Shown here: positions 16,301-28,900 of the stretch, one piece after another
How positions within the stretch are numbered: position 1 is the stretch's first letter
Layout of the letters: the number at the start of each line of letters is the position of its first letter
DNA from: Nymphaea colorata
Taxonomy: Eukaryota > Streptophyta > Magnoliopsida > Nymphaeales > Nymphaeaceae
Reading direction: 5' to 3'
Assembly: GCF_008831285.2 (NCBI RefSeq)
Contig: NC_045140.1
Span: 20,394,370 to 20,458,369, forward strand
Length of the DNA stretch: 64,000 bases
The notes under the pieces: generated by a model
The model's input: only the letters and a program-made list of their open reading frames with translations
Told to the model about the DNA's origin: nothing
The model's database searches: none
Translations under genes and position numbers: made by a program

Positions 16301-19300
16301 ATCTGAAGGCTGTGGACAGAGTGCTATGCTACCTGAAGAAAAATCCTGGTAAGGGACTCCTGTATGTGAAACAAGAGACTGTGGAAATCGAGGGCTATTC
16401 TGATGCGGATTGGGCAGGTTGTGGTGATACCAGACGATCCACTACAGGGTACTGTGTCTACTTGGGAGGAAACCTTGTTGTATGGAGGAGCAAGAGACAG
16501 GATGTTTGCTCTAGATCCAGTGCAGAGGCAGAATATAGGGCAGTTGCTATGGGAGTGTCAGAGTTATTATGGTTGAAGATATTGTTGACTGACATTGGAA
16601 TAGAGATTGAAGGACCTATGAAGATGTATTGTGATAACAAGTTTGCAATCAACTTAGCCAACAATCCTGTACTTCACGACAGAACAAAACATGTTGAAAT
16701 TGATCGTCACTTCATTCGGGAAAGGATTGATGCGAAAGAGTTGATCTTACCTTACATGAAGTCTGAAGACCAAACTGCTGATGTTCTGACGAAAGCTCTT
16801 CCTTCAGCTTCATTTGAGAGGAATGTATCCAAGTTAGGCATGTTTGATATGTACGCCCAACTTGAGGGGGAGTGTTGATAGATTGTGGGTTTCGAGTCCG
16901 GATCCATACCCGACCCGCCTTGTAGACCGTTTTGGGCTCTACTTAAGTCATGTAACCCTAATCCTTAAGAGTTAATGATAATCTTAAGAGAGAGAGAGTC
17001 TGGCTGCTAGTGGGCACCAACTCCTCCTCATTCGTGGTTTTTTCTCCCTCGTGTTGAGGGTTTTCCACGTTACATCGTGATCATTGCTTCTCTTCCTCTT
17101 CTTCTTGTTCGTATCTCTACAGTTATTATGCATATGCACAATAGTGACATACCAATGATCAATTGTCATGAACAGAATGTCTCACAGAAGCCCAACTTGT
17201 TTTATTTTTTTCTCTAAAAAAAGTTATATTTGTACAGCAAGTTGAAAAATAATTATTTATGTTTTCTGCATGACACAAGATTTAGAGGTTGGCTCAAAAG
17301 ATCAAGTTTTTTTTTTTAAACGGTAAGGTTTCTCTCTAGTATAATATGCCGTGCTTAAAAAAGGGACACAAGACGGTAATTTTTTTAAAAATTAAAAAAA
17401 AAAAACTAAAAATGAAGGAAAAATAAAATAAGTGAGAAACCAATATTACAAACATCAAAAAAATAAGCAGTTTGCAACAAAAAAAATTAGCAAATGAAAA
17501 CAAACAATTTGGCATTAAAGAGATGAATGATGGGCAGGGAGACAGTGTGGAGTGCAATCTGATGCTCTTTCTGCTTAGTTTCATTGGTAGCATGTCTGTA
17601 AAAATTTTAATCAGGGCTAACATTTGTTAAGTGGAAGCACTGGTTGCAGGGATGGATTCAATCCTTGCGATTCATGCATCTTGATGAAGAACCCTTGGTT
17701 TCCTTGAGTCAATGTATAGTAGTTTCTAAAGAGTTTTTGTCTAGGGAGGCAGTCTCCCGGCTCATTCTTTAGGAAGATGCTAATGGACTAAGGCCTTTGT
17801 AATCTGCTTTGCTTTTTTTGTTTTTGTATCTCTCTCATTCTTTTATTCTTTTAAAGAATGGAGGGGGTGATCACCCAGCTCAATTTTCATCAGAACACTC
17901 ACTCACGGTTGATTAACAAAATGAACACAATAAACAAATTATGACCATGCTGTGGATATCCAGGGATCAACTAAAACACAACATTGTTCTCCCAACTGTA
18001 ACTGTGAAGAGGCAACAAATCAAACAAAAAAATCGCATGTTCTGCGTGTTCTCTTTACCTGGACAACACAATTAGGATGCAATGCTATTTCATCAATTCT
18101 ATTTTCATCCTTCAACCAATCAACCGCAAAAAGCTTCAACAATGGATCGCCACCAGATATCTGTTATAGAAAGGCCACGATAAGTTGAATATATTTCCAA
18201 AACAGCAAGGCAATGAAAAAAAAAAACGTGCCAAAAGCATCTAAAAGATGTATTCCGCATTTGCAGAAGCTATTCTATGATGAAGCAAGAAACTGTACAA
18301 GCTACCTGACACTTTACAGAAGGTGCCTGACATGGCAAAAACTAAAAAAGTAGACAATTGGACAAGGACACACACACATATAGTGCATGGTATCAAAACT
18401 AACGCCTGAAAAAATAAGAACCATGGTTCAGCTATAAACTGAACGACTGTGTTGCAATTTATACTACCATGACCATGAGTGTCGGTGTCGAATATGGAAA
18501 TGTCTGACATGGCAGAAACTGAAAAAATAAACATTTACAAGGCTATATGCCTAAAAAGACACACGTGTGCTGGAAAGGGAGTGGTGTGTCAGATCTTCCA
18601 TTTACTGTCTAACCAAAAAGGAATGGAGGATAGTTCTCATTTTTCTAATTTGGTAAGATTTGCAGGTAAGAGAACAGTGAATCTGCTCTTCCTTCTACAA
18701 TTTCCTCTCTAGCAAAAAATGAAGAAAGGGTCAGCACCTCACTTCGTTTCTTCTCTTTTTGTAATTTGATAGAAAATGGAGAGCCTTCTTTTTTGTCTGA
18801 TGGAGGGAAAAAGGAGTAGAACCATAAAGAAATTTTGAAGGTGGGTCAATGTTGGTTTTGGCATCTAAAGGTGCAGAAGAAAGGCAATTCACACTTACAG
18901 AAGTGTCCATATAACATAAACAACCTATTATGCAGTTGTGACTCTACTTGGCGGAGAGCACCAATTTCTAACTAGTTCATATTTTCTTGCTCGCTAAGCC
19001 GAAGGATATGAGATAAGATTTATAGCTTATGCATTAGCTAGGTAAGCATCGTTGATACAATTGCCACTGCCAAGTTAGTAGACTGATATGGATTAACGGA
19101 CAACTAAATGCACCAAGTACAGAGAGAAAGACGAATATGCTCTCATTATCAACCAAACTTACTTGCCAACATACAATACCCAAAACAGAGCAAACTTCAG
19201 GAACCATTCTGATCGAAACTGATAATAAATTTCCATTCACGGTCAAGCACTTGTATTAAAGACTTAGACCCTGACCAAATGAGTCGGGTCCTGTTATCTA

Positions 19301-19970
19301 ATACAAATATATGTAAGAGGGAGTTAGCCATAGGAAGATCAGAGAAATTACTTGATTATCACAGAGGCTGGGCTTCTGTCTGCGGGTGTGTGAGTGACTG
19401 TTAGCATGGACACTAACAACTTGCATATCAATAAAGATTCATCTGGATTTCTTATTTCATGTCTAAACTCCACACTCCACAGGAGTAAACTAAGATCCAT
19501 TTATTTGATATCCCAATGGGCCAAAAAAGATCATTCTGTAGTGACACTTGAATTGGCAATAAATACTGAATCACCATGGTAACAAGGGTCATCCCGGACC
19601 AACAATCGCAGACCTAAAAATTCAAGTTGCAGCTAAGATCTAAAGCATGGGCCACGATTTTCATGTTTCTAGCTCGTACACTTGTATGATTTGGTCAAAT
19701 CGCAAGAAGCTTGGAAACTTTTGAAAATCAAAGCAACACAGTTGCCATTTACCTTAGAAAAGTCACTCAAGTAGGTCTTCCCTCTTATCATAAATCCATT
19801 CCCATTTGTCTCCATCCAACAATCTGAGTCAGATTGATCTTTCCCTGGTTGCATTGATCCACGGAACTGATTTGCAGCTATGTTGACTGGAGCGGCAAGA
19901 AGATCTAGTTCGTTACTGTCCATAGGGGCTGCATCCATTGTAATAAATAAGTCATTGCGCAATGCTGTTA
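7333..19970 (-). CDS. EDR2-like gene, exons 16-22: DUF1336/EDR2_C domain
   Basis: Exons are 19970-19753, 18160-18059, 11595-11548, 11047-10904, 10600-10505, 7999-7898 and 7419-7333. Landmarks are GSMQPGKDQSDSDCW, GNGFMIRGKTYLSD, GGDPLLKLFAVDWLKD, ALHPNC, KPNYSLVLYYGSERP, SKFVDGTDAFRNSRFKLIPS, GYWMVKRAVGTKACLLGRAV, FLEIDVDIGSSSVARG and LPEHILGTVRL. The ending VESAVSF then TGA is slightly shorter than relatives, which usually end in SLEV or PLEV. Exon 16 has two usable acceptors six bases apart (starts 19970 or 19964). Confidence 0.92.
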
Positions 19971-22900
19971 CTGATGAAAAGTTATAACATGCTTTTTCAG
20001 TTGAGTAAGACAAGAATGCATAATAGGCTAATAGCACTTCATTTTTCAAAAGATCTAATTCTATGATTTCTGTTAAAAAGTATTTCTGAAATATTATAAA
20101 GTTAGAGAAAATGTCTTTAAACATTTTATTACAGTTGTTGGACTGTTCTTGTAAAGTGTTTGCAGCCAGCCCTAATCTCCTTTAAAAGAGATTAGGGTTA
20201 TGATAATGAATTATTCTTTTTGGCTCTCTCTCTCTCTCTCATTCTCTCCTTTCCTCAACATCTCTCTCGTCTCTCTCTCAATCTGTAACATGGTATCAGA
20301 GCCCTAGATCTAGGACTGTGCTATCTAGGGTTTCACGTTCCTTCCTCCATCTCTTGGCTCTCCCTCCAAGCTAGGGTTCACGCCTATATTCTTTTGCTGG
20401 TTTCAAGAAAAGCAAGTATTTTGTTTGGTAAAAGGGGCTAATCACGTTTAACATGTAGAAACGTGATTAGCACCCTTGTGTTGCTGTTGCCGTCGAAGAC
20501 ATGGAGAAACGTTGATGAAGGTGCTGTCGTGGAAGAGAATGGTGGATCTGATCAGGATGTATCAGATCTGAGTCTTTGTTGCCGTGAAAAATATCTATGG
20601 TGTTCAGATCTGATTTTTTCTGTGGCTGTGAAGAAAAATCTATGAAGTTGTGTATCAGATCTGCCCTAAACCGATCTGAGTTTCTGAGTTTTGCTGTCGT
20701 GGAAGCAGACCTGTGATGTTATATATCAGATCTGCCCTTTTGCTGTTGTGTGTGGAGTCACGTTGCTGTTTGAAGATGCAGTTTTGACGTGAGGAGCAAT
20801 ATCTACAAATCGTGAAACAATAACAAGCAAAGTGATGCTTTGTGAGGTGTGGACTGCCGCCAATCGTAAGTACAAGATATTTTTAGTTGAGGCCGTTGAT
20901 TTATTTGTCGTGTGGACAGCAAGTTTTATGAGAAACTGCTGTGTTTAAGAGAAGCAAAAGTCTTTTACCGTTGGGTGAAGAAATTTCAGTCATCGACTGC
21001 CTGTTTTACATATATATTCAGATCTACGTATTTGAGAAAGTTTCAGATCTTGTTTCCCGTTTGAGATATTGTTGCCTGTTTGAGAAAGGTTCAGATTTGT
21101 TAACGTATTTGAGAAAGATTCAGACCTTGTTTCTCATTTGAGATATTTCTGCCTATTTGAGAAAGGTTCAGATTTGTTAACGTATTTGAGAAAGTTTCAG
21201 ATCTTGCTTCCCGTTTGAGATATTGCTGCCTGTTTGAGGAAGTTTCAGATTTGTTATTGTGTTGCCTGTTTGAGAAAGTTTCAGATTTGTTATTGGAGTC
21301 TATGCTGCCTTTGATTCTTTACGTTTGATATTAGTGGACAGCAACATCCTAGACTCTTAACGTCCACATCAATCAGTTTTTCCTTCATTTACTATGGCTG
21401 ATAACAGTAAGTCTGAGGGCTCTACTGAATACAAGATGGCTGGAAATTCCTTCTCCTATGGAACCACGATCAAGCTTAATGGTTCAAATTATGAAATATG
21501 GTCGAGGGTATTCATAATGTCTGTGGCTGGCCATAGGAAGAAATATATTCTTGAGGAGGATGAACCTACTGAGAAAAAAGGAATATATGCTGTGTGGGAT
21601 GAAGACAATTACATTGTTATGTCTTGGATTATGAATAGTGTAGAGTCTCATATAACCCCAACTATTGCATATTATACCAAGGCCAAGGAGATGTGGTATT
21701 TCTTGAGGAAGATATACTCGCATGCCACTAATGTAATTAAGATCTTACAATTGGAAGAGGAGTTATGCAACATTCGGCAAGGGGATCAGGACCTATCTCA
21801 GTATTTTGTTACATTGACTGCTGCATATGAACGATTAAAGGCTCTTCGTCCACCTTGCCAGCATTCTTATGCATCACACTGTGAAACTGGAATGGTAGCA
21901 AAGTTCCTATCTGGTCTATCTCCAGAATACTTGGTGGCAAAGTCTCAAATTCTCACAGGCAGTGATCTTCCAGATTTAGCGGACACGTATAATAGGCTGA
22001 GTCGTCATGCAGTCACTCTTTCTCATAATACGCATGACACACCAGTCTCTGCACTTGTGATATCAGGAGGACGGGGCCCTAGTTCGTTTGGTGGCACTAA
22101 GGGACGTGGTACAGGCCGTGGTGCAGGACGCAGTAGATTTCAGTGCTCTTATTGTGGCAAAGTTGGTCATCTAGAGGATCGTTGTTGGGACAAGCATCCT
22201 CACCTCCGTTCGAGCGTCTCCTCTGGTCGTGGTGGAGGTAGAATTGCTACAGGCAAAGGCTCTTCTTCATCCCAAGCAGCTCATTCAAAGGCAACAATAT
22301 CTATGGTTGAGTCTTCTACTGACCCTTCCATATCTATGTCATATTCTCTTAACCTAAGTAAGGATGAATATGATCGTGTTCTTGCTCAAAGGTCTGCCTC
22401 TACATCTGCCTCTACATCTGCCAATGCCACTGTTATAGACTCAGCATTCTCTGTTGGTACTCCTATTGATGATACAGGTATGACATGGATGATAGATTCT
22501 GGTGCTTCTAGACATTGTTGTAATCAACCACAGAATTTTTCATCATTTGTCAGATTCTCTACTCCAGAGCATGTCAGGCTTGCTGATAGCAAGCTATCCC
22601 TGTTTTGGGTAGCGGTGATATCCACCTTCCACATTTAGGCACTATTACACATGTGCTATATGCTCCTCAATTCCCTGTTAACTTGGTATCTGTCAAGCAG
22701 CTAGCTATTGATTTAAAGTGTAAAGTCATTTTTGACCCTGGTTCTTGTTCTTTTCAGGACTTACTAACTGGGAAGATGATTGGTGGCGGCCATGAACGTG
22801 AGAGAATGTACTTTCTATCGATCTCAGTTGATGTTGCTGCATCTTCGGTCCCTTCGAAGTCTTCTCCTTTCCAATGGCATCTCAGACTGGGTCATCCGTC

Positions 22901-25900
22901 AGTACCAAAACTTCGTCGCATGTTTCCAGATATTCCTGCATCAGAGTCATCCTTATGTGATGCTTGTCAGTTGGGCAAGCATACACGGAGCAGCTTTCCT
23001 TCGAGTCAGAGTCCGTCTAGTCAGAGTCCATTTGATCTCATTCATGTGGATGTATGGGGTCCTAGTCGAATTCCTTTTTGGTCATGTTTTCGATACTATC
23101 TTGTTTTAGTTGATGATTTTACTAGAGTCAGTTGGGTGTTCTTGTTAAGGGAAAGATCTGAGGTCATATGTATTCTTCAGAAATTTGTCAAGGAAATAAA
23201 AACTCAGTTTGGTCTCATTGTCAAAAATATTCGCACTAATAATGCTCTTGAATTCAAGTCTTCCATTCTACTTCAGTTTTATGCCAATCATGGAATTCGC
23301 CCTCAATATACTTGTCTGCATACGTCCCAACAAAATGGTGTAGCCGAACGCAAACATTGGCAACTCCTAAATGTGGCTCGCACCCTTATGCTACATTCTC
23401 ACATGTCTGCCTATTTTTGGGGTGATGCTATTCTTATTGCATGTTACCTCATTAATAGATTACCCTCTTCCTCTATCCAAGAACGTATTCTCATTCAAAG
23501 TCTATATCAAGGGCATCCATTATTTCATTTACCTCCCAAAGTATTTGGAAGCACTTGCTTTGCACATAACCCTCTTCCTCTATCCAAGAACGTATTCCCA
23601 TTCAAAGTCTATATCCATGGCATCCATTATTTCATTTACCTCCCAAAGTATTTGGATGCACTTGCTTTGCACATATCCTCGGCCCAAATAAAAATAAACT
23701 TGCTGCCCAAGCCATCAAATGTGTCTTTATTGGCTACTCCGCCAACCAAAAAGGATATAAATGTTTTGATCCTCTAACTAAGAAAGACATTATCAGTGCG
23801 GATGTTACCTTCTTTGAGTCTCATCCTTATTATTCCCCGTCAAGTCGATCTCCGTCTGAGATGCATGTACCTGTACCTCTTCCTATTCCACCAGTGTCAC
23901 TTGAGTCATTTCCACCATCTCAACCTAGGTCACATGAACGTTTCCTTCATCCTCCATTGGTTTACACTCGTCATCCAGGTCCCTCTCTCAGCCGTCCACC
24001 AACATCATCTCAAGAGGTAAGCTTCATTGATACGACTGATTCAGGTTTAAATGATGACCATTCTGCAGCAGATCTCCCTATTGCCATTCGCAAGCGCAAG
24101 CGACAGTGCACACTACATCCTATCTCTAATTTTGTATCTACTGACTGTTTGAGTACAAGTTTGGTGCAGTTTGATCAAGCTCTATCTAGTCATGTTGTCC
24201 TGTCTTTTCACCATCACGCTCTGTTAGATCCACGTCGGCGCCAGGCAATGCAGGAGGAAATGGATGCTCTTCTTTCTCGGGAGACTTGGGATTTGGTAGA
24301 TCCCCCGACACACTGTGATGTGGTTGGATCAAGATGGGTCTTCACCATCAAGTATCATTCTGATGGTTCAGTTGAAAGGTTCAAGGTACGTCTTGTCGCA
24401 AAAGGTTATACTTAGACTTATGGTATTGACTTTTTTGAGACCTTTTCGCCTGTAGCTCGGTTGGGCACTATTCGATTAATTATATCTCTTGCTGTCCAAC
24501 GAGAGTGGCCTCTTTTCCAACTGGATGTAAAAAATGTCTTCCTGTATGGAGACCTTTCTGAAACCGTCTATATGCAGCAACCACCTGATTTTGAGCGACA
24601 GGGGGAGTGTTCCAAGGTATGCAAATTAAAGAAGGTTATTTATGGACTTAAACAGAGTCCTTGTGCATGGTTTCAGAAGCTCACTAAGGTGTTATCTAAG
24701 TGTGGATTTCACTGATCCCAGCTTGATCACTCATTGTTTATCAAGCGAGGCTCAACAGGGATGGTGATATTGGTTGTCTACGTAGATGATATTTTTTTTA
24801 CTGGGGAAAATGATCAAGAGATAGCTCAAACAAAGGAGTTTTTACAGCAACACTTTGTTACTAAAGATCTTGGACAACTCCGTTATTTTCTTGGTATTGA
24901 GGTGGCTCGTAGTAGTAAAGGAGTTGTAGTGTCTCAAAAGAAATATGTCATTGATCTTCTGCAGTAAACAGGATTATTGGGGGCTAAGCCTGCCACACTT
25001 CCCATGAATCCCCGTATTCATATACATGATGATGACTCAAAGCCGTTTGACTCTAGATCTTACAAATCCCTGATAGGGAAACTGTTATATTTGACTGTCA
25101 CTCGCCCCAACATTAGTTTTGCTGTAAATAAGTTAAGCCAGTTCATGGAAAAACCCCGGAAGGTTCATTGGGATGCTGCTCTAATGATTGTCAGATACTT
25201 GAAATCATCTCCAGGGAAGGGGCTATGGTTCAAAAAGGGAGAATGTGTTGACATTGAAGCATATAGTGATGCTGATTATGCAGGGTCTGTAGATGACAGG
25301 AAGTCTACTACAAGTTTTTGTGTCTTTGTGAGAGGTAATCTTATTTCCTGGAAGAGCAAGAAGCAGAATGTGATGGCTCGTTCTAGTGCTGAGTCGGAAT
25401 ATAGGACTATGGCTCAAACTGCGGCTGAAATGTCGTGGGTTAGATCACTACTTTTAGAGTTGGGTATTTCAGTGAAACTCCCAATGAAGATGTATTGTGA
25501 CAACAAGACAGCTACATATATTGCTAATAATCCTGTCTTTCATGAAAGGACTAAACACATTGAAGTGGATTGCCACTATATTCGAGACTTAGTTCAAGAA
25601 GGAATTGTTAGCACCATTCATGTCTCTTCAGAAGATCAGGCAGCTGATATCCTCACCAAGGCTCTTCCAATAAGTGATTTCCTGAGATGTAGTAACAAGC
25701 TGAGCATGATTGATATATATGCTCCAGCTTGAGGGGGAGTATTAAAGAGTATTTCTGAAATATTATAAAGTTAGAGAGGATGTCTTTAAACATTTTATTA
25801 TAGTTGTTGGACTGTTCTTGTAAAGTGTTTGCAGCCAGCCCTAATCTCCTTTAAAAGAGATTAGGGTTATGATAATGAATTATTCTTTTTGGCTCTCTCT

Positions 25901-28900
25901 CTCTCTCTCTCTCTCTCTCGTTCTCTCCTTTCCTCAACATCTCTCTCGTCTCTCTCTCAATCTGTAACAATTTCAAGCTATGTCAATGGGTGCAGATATG
26001 GATGCAGACACTGATGTGAAGCATTTTCAACAAACTTAGATGGAGGGACACAGCTGTGTTTAGATATATACATAAATATTAGCAATGATCAGATTTCAAG
26101 CAAACACTATATTAATAAAATATAGATTGCTAAACAAAATAAAAAACTAAATATACCAAAAAAATACAAAATATGAGTTTGCCATGTCCAAGCTGTGTAC
26201 TGTACCCATAGCCATGTTCAGCATGTTGACACAGGTGTGGTTGCCTTCCAGGAGTGCCTGTGTGACATAGACTTCAGGGAAAGTCCACTGCATGGAGACA
26301 GATTGAGATTCATGATGAATCTATTGACCTAGGTAAAGATGGAGGTACAAGGCACTAGTGCAAAAAATGGATGCATGATGATGCTTTAGAGGATCAGATA
26401 GGTCTCTTCTCTCTCACCGCATCTCTATGTGTGTCTCTGCATGTTTGTGTTTTGTCAAAGGCGCACCTTGGCACATCAGGTGTGTCTAGACAACCAGCCA
26501 TTCTGAAATGACTACGTTGTTGCCAAGTCGCTAAACTGTTTAAGTATTGAACCTAAAAAAAAAAAGGTTTCTTTCTTCCTCTTCCCCTTTTCCCTATTTT
26601 TCACTTTTTTTCCTTCTTTTTTCTTCTTCACTTTCTCCTACTGTAAATTGCACAGCTTTTTTTCCCTTTTCCTTCTTCTACAATCTTTCCATCATTAAGA
26701 TCATCATCTTCATTGTCTTCTTCCGTTGCTTCTCTACTTCTTTTTCTTATGCTGTCTGATGGACAGGCTGTTTCATATTTCCTTCTTTTTCTGCGGTCTC
26801 TTCTTCTTCATTTTCTTTGTTATCTTCTACAACCTTTTTGTTGAACTTCATCATATGTGATGGTTTAAGCTTTAGTTATGTTTGTTATCATGTTTACAAC
26901 GTTCAATGCACTATGAAAAAGTTTTAATTGTTAAATTTTTCTAACTTGACAATCATATGCTTTTTGTCAAGGAATGGTTCAGCCTTCTTTTTTTCTTGTT
27001 TGTTTTATCACCTAATGCTGCTAGTCCCACCACTTTATACGATTGCCAAAATGTCGTTCTTGGGTCTTAATCGGCGAGATTTTTCTTGGATCTTTTTTGG
27101 CAAAGTTTTATTTCTCGGGAAAATTTCACCATTTTCTTTAAAAAAGAAAAAACTCTAAAATTTAGGTAAAAATAAAACAAATGAGAAGCCGATAAGGAAC
27201 CATAAAAAATTTAACTAGATATATGATAAAAATATGTTTTCGTAATGATAGAAATGAAAATAAATCATTTAACTTAATAAATTTTAGAGCAAGAATGACA
27301 CACAAAAAACGTGATAAAATGAAAAAAAAAACTTAATTCATTTTGGCGTTTTTTTACCAAAAAGAAACATTTTCTTTACCAGTTTTATTTGTTTCAACTT
27401 TCAATCATTTTGAACATAAATACAGGGTCTTTTTTGAAAAAACACGATATATTTTACAATGCTATTATATATAGTCTACGTATTAATACACATATACAAA
27501 ATATTACAAAGTTCTCAACATACTGAAGTAATAGATTGTCAATTGTGCAGCAAAAATATCTCATTAGTAAGCAAGAATTCATAAAAATGCTAACCGTACA
27601 TGATTGGATCTCAAATGCCAACCATATGCTACCTAGATCACATAATAGGTTGAATGAGTTCAACCAATCAACCAAGTCTTAAATCAGTTGATCCACACCA
27701 AAGTGTGTGTAGTCCCTTTTGTCAACATTTATTAGTTCATATAAAAATTACTTCAAGTGAATATAATCAAGCCTAAAACATCCTTTACACAAATACCGAA
27801 GCAACAATATTATTACAAAAAATCTTAAAATAGGTCAAATGCCATGGAGTTTAAACTTTAAAGAACCTGCTTTTTTCTTCATAGAGAAAGCAGCTATGGC
27901 CCAAGAGACATTCTTCAGCTTCAATTTACCTTCCTGAGGAGGATGAGAATTAAAGGTTATTTCCTGCACATGTATATGAGATATTCTTCCATCATAACAA
28001 AGAGTATAGTTCACCTTGTTGAGTTCAACTTCCTCATCATCACTGTCTTCCTCCTCAAGTGATTCATTAGCAGCAATTGCATCATAAAATTGCTCACTAG
28101 CATCGGTAGTGGACAGCTCACCACTAAAATCAAGCTCTTTGGGGACTTCCTTCTGAAGAATTTTTGAATCAGAAACAAATGTAGATGCAGGTTTTGTATT
28201 GAAATATTCTCTCAAACCTGTAGAAGACATGCCCAAAGGACCTTTTAGACAGTTTAGTAAAAATTCTGACCCTGCACCCAGATCTTATTAGATGCATCAT
28301 TTAGCACCTGATCCTAATGTTATACTTTAGACTGTAGTTAAATTACATATATTTCTTGAGTATATCTATATACATATGCTTATTGTACACAAACATCCTT
28401 GCTGGACGTCCACCAGCACTCATGTCAAACAGCAAAATAAAAATTCTTAGAGAAATGTTATTTCACGTTTATATATTTCAGTAAAAATTTTAATAATTCT
28501 AACTGGAAATTGTACCTGCACCAACATTCATATCACATAGAAAAAAGGAAATCTTCAGAAAAATAATATTTCCAGATATTTATATATATTTCAGGAAATT
28601 TTCTAGTGCTTCCAACTGGATATGTTGATATTCTTGTTCCAAATGTATAAAATCTTTATAGTGTGCTTTAATTATTTGTAGCGTATAACCAGATCAACAT
28701 AATTGAGTACTGGGTTTGTTTTCTAAAGAAACTTCAATAAATGCAAACGACAGACAAACATGTCTCCTTTTCAGCAAATGTCTTCAGATTTAGCTGTCCC
28801 AACTCCATAAAAGGCAGAAAACACAGAACATTGAGAACCCGTCAAGTTGTCATAAGTCAAAGGATGCACTTGCACCCACATAGCCATATCTTACAGTTTT

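Larger units (their letters stand above)
11787..17121 (+). mobile_element. Copia-1: Ty1/Copia LTR retrotransposon (5,335 bp) in intron 17
   Basis: Two 249-bp LTRs, TG...CA ends, a primer-binding site, a polypurine tract and a 5-bp target duplication GTTAT (11782-11786 and 17122-17126) define a complete insertion. The LTRs differ at only two positions (G/A and C/A), so it is young. Domain order is gag, protease, integrase, RT, RNase H, which is the Copia order. It lies antisense to the EDR2-like gene, between exons 17 and 18. Gag-protease carries two frameshifts and a stop; the integrase-RT-RNase H frame is open. Confidence 0.97.
20071..25969 (+). mobile_element. Copia-2: Ty1/Copia LTR retrotransposon (5,899 bp) in intron 15
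   Basis: LTRs of 220 and 230 bp, a primer-binding site, a polypurine tract and the 5-bp target duplication ATTTC (20066-20070 and 25970-25974) define the insertion. The LTRs differ by six substitutions, all transitions, plus about 10 bp in a CT run (roughly 2.7% divergence), so it is older than Copia-1. It lies antisense to the host gene and only 100 bp from exon 16. Gag, protease, integrase, RT and RNase H are all recognisable but broken by frameshifts and stops. Confidence 0.97.

Noticed and set aside
21026-21290. Regularly spaced repeats resembling a CRISPR array
   Set aside because: The copies are contiguous 77-bp units without unique spacers, inside a plant retrotransposon leader.
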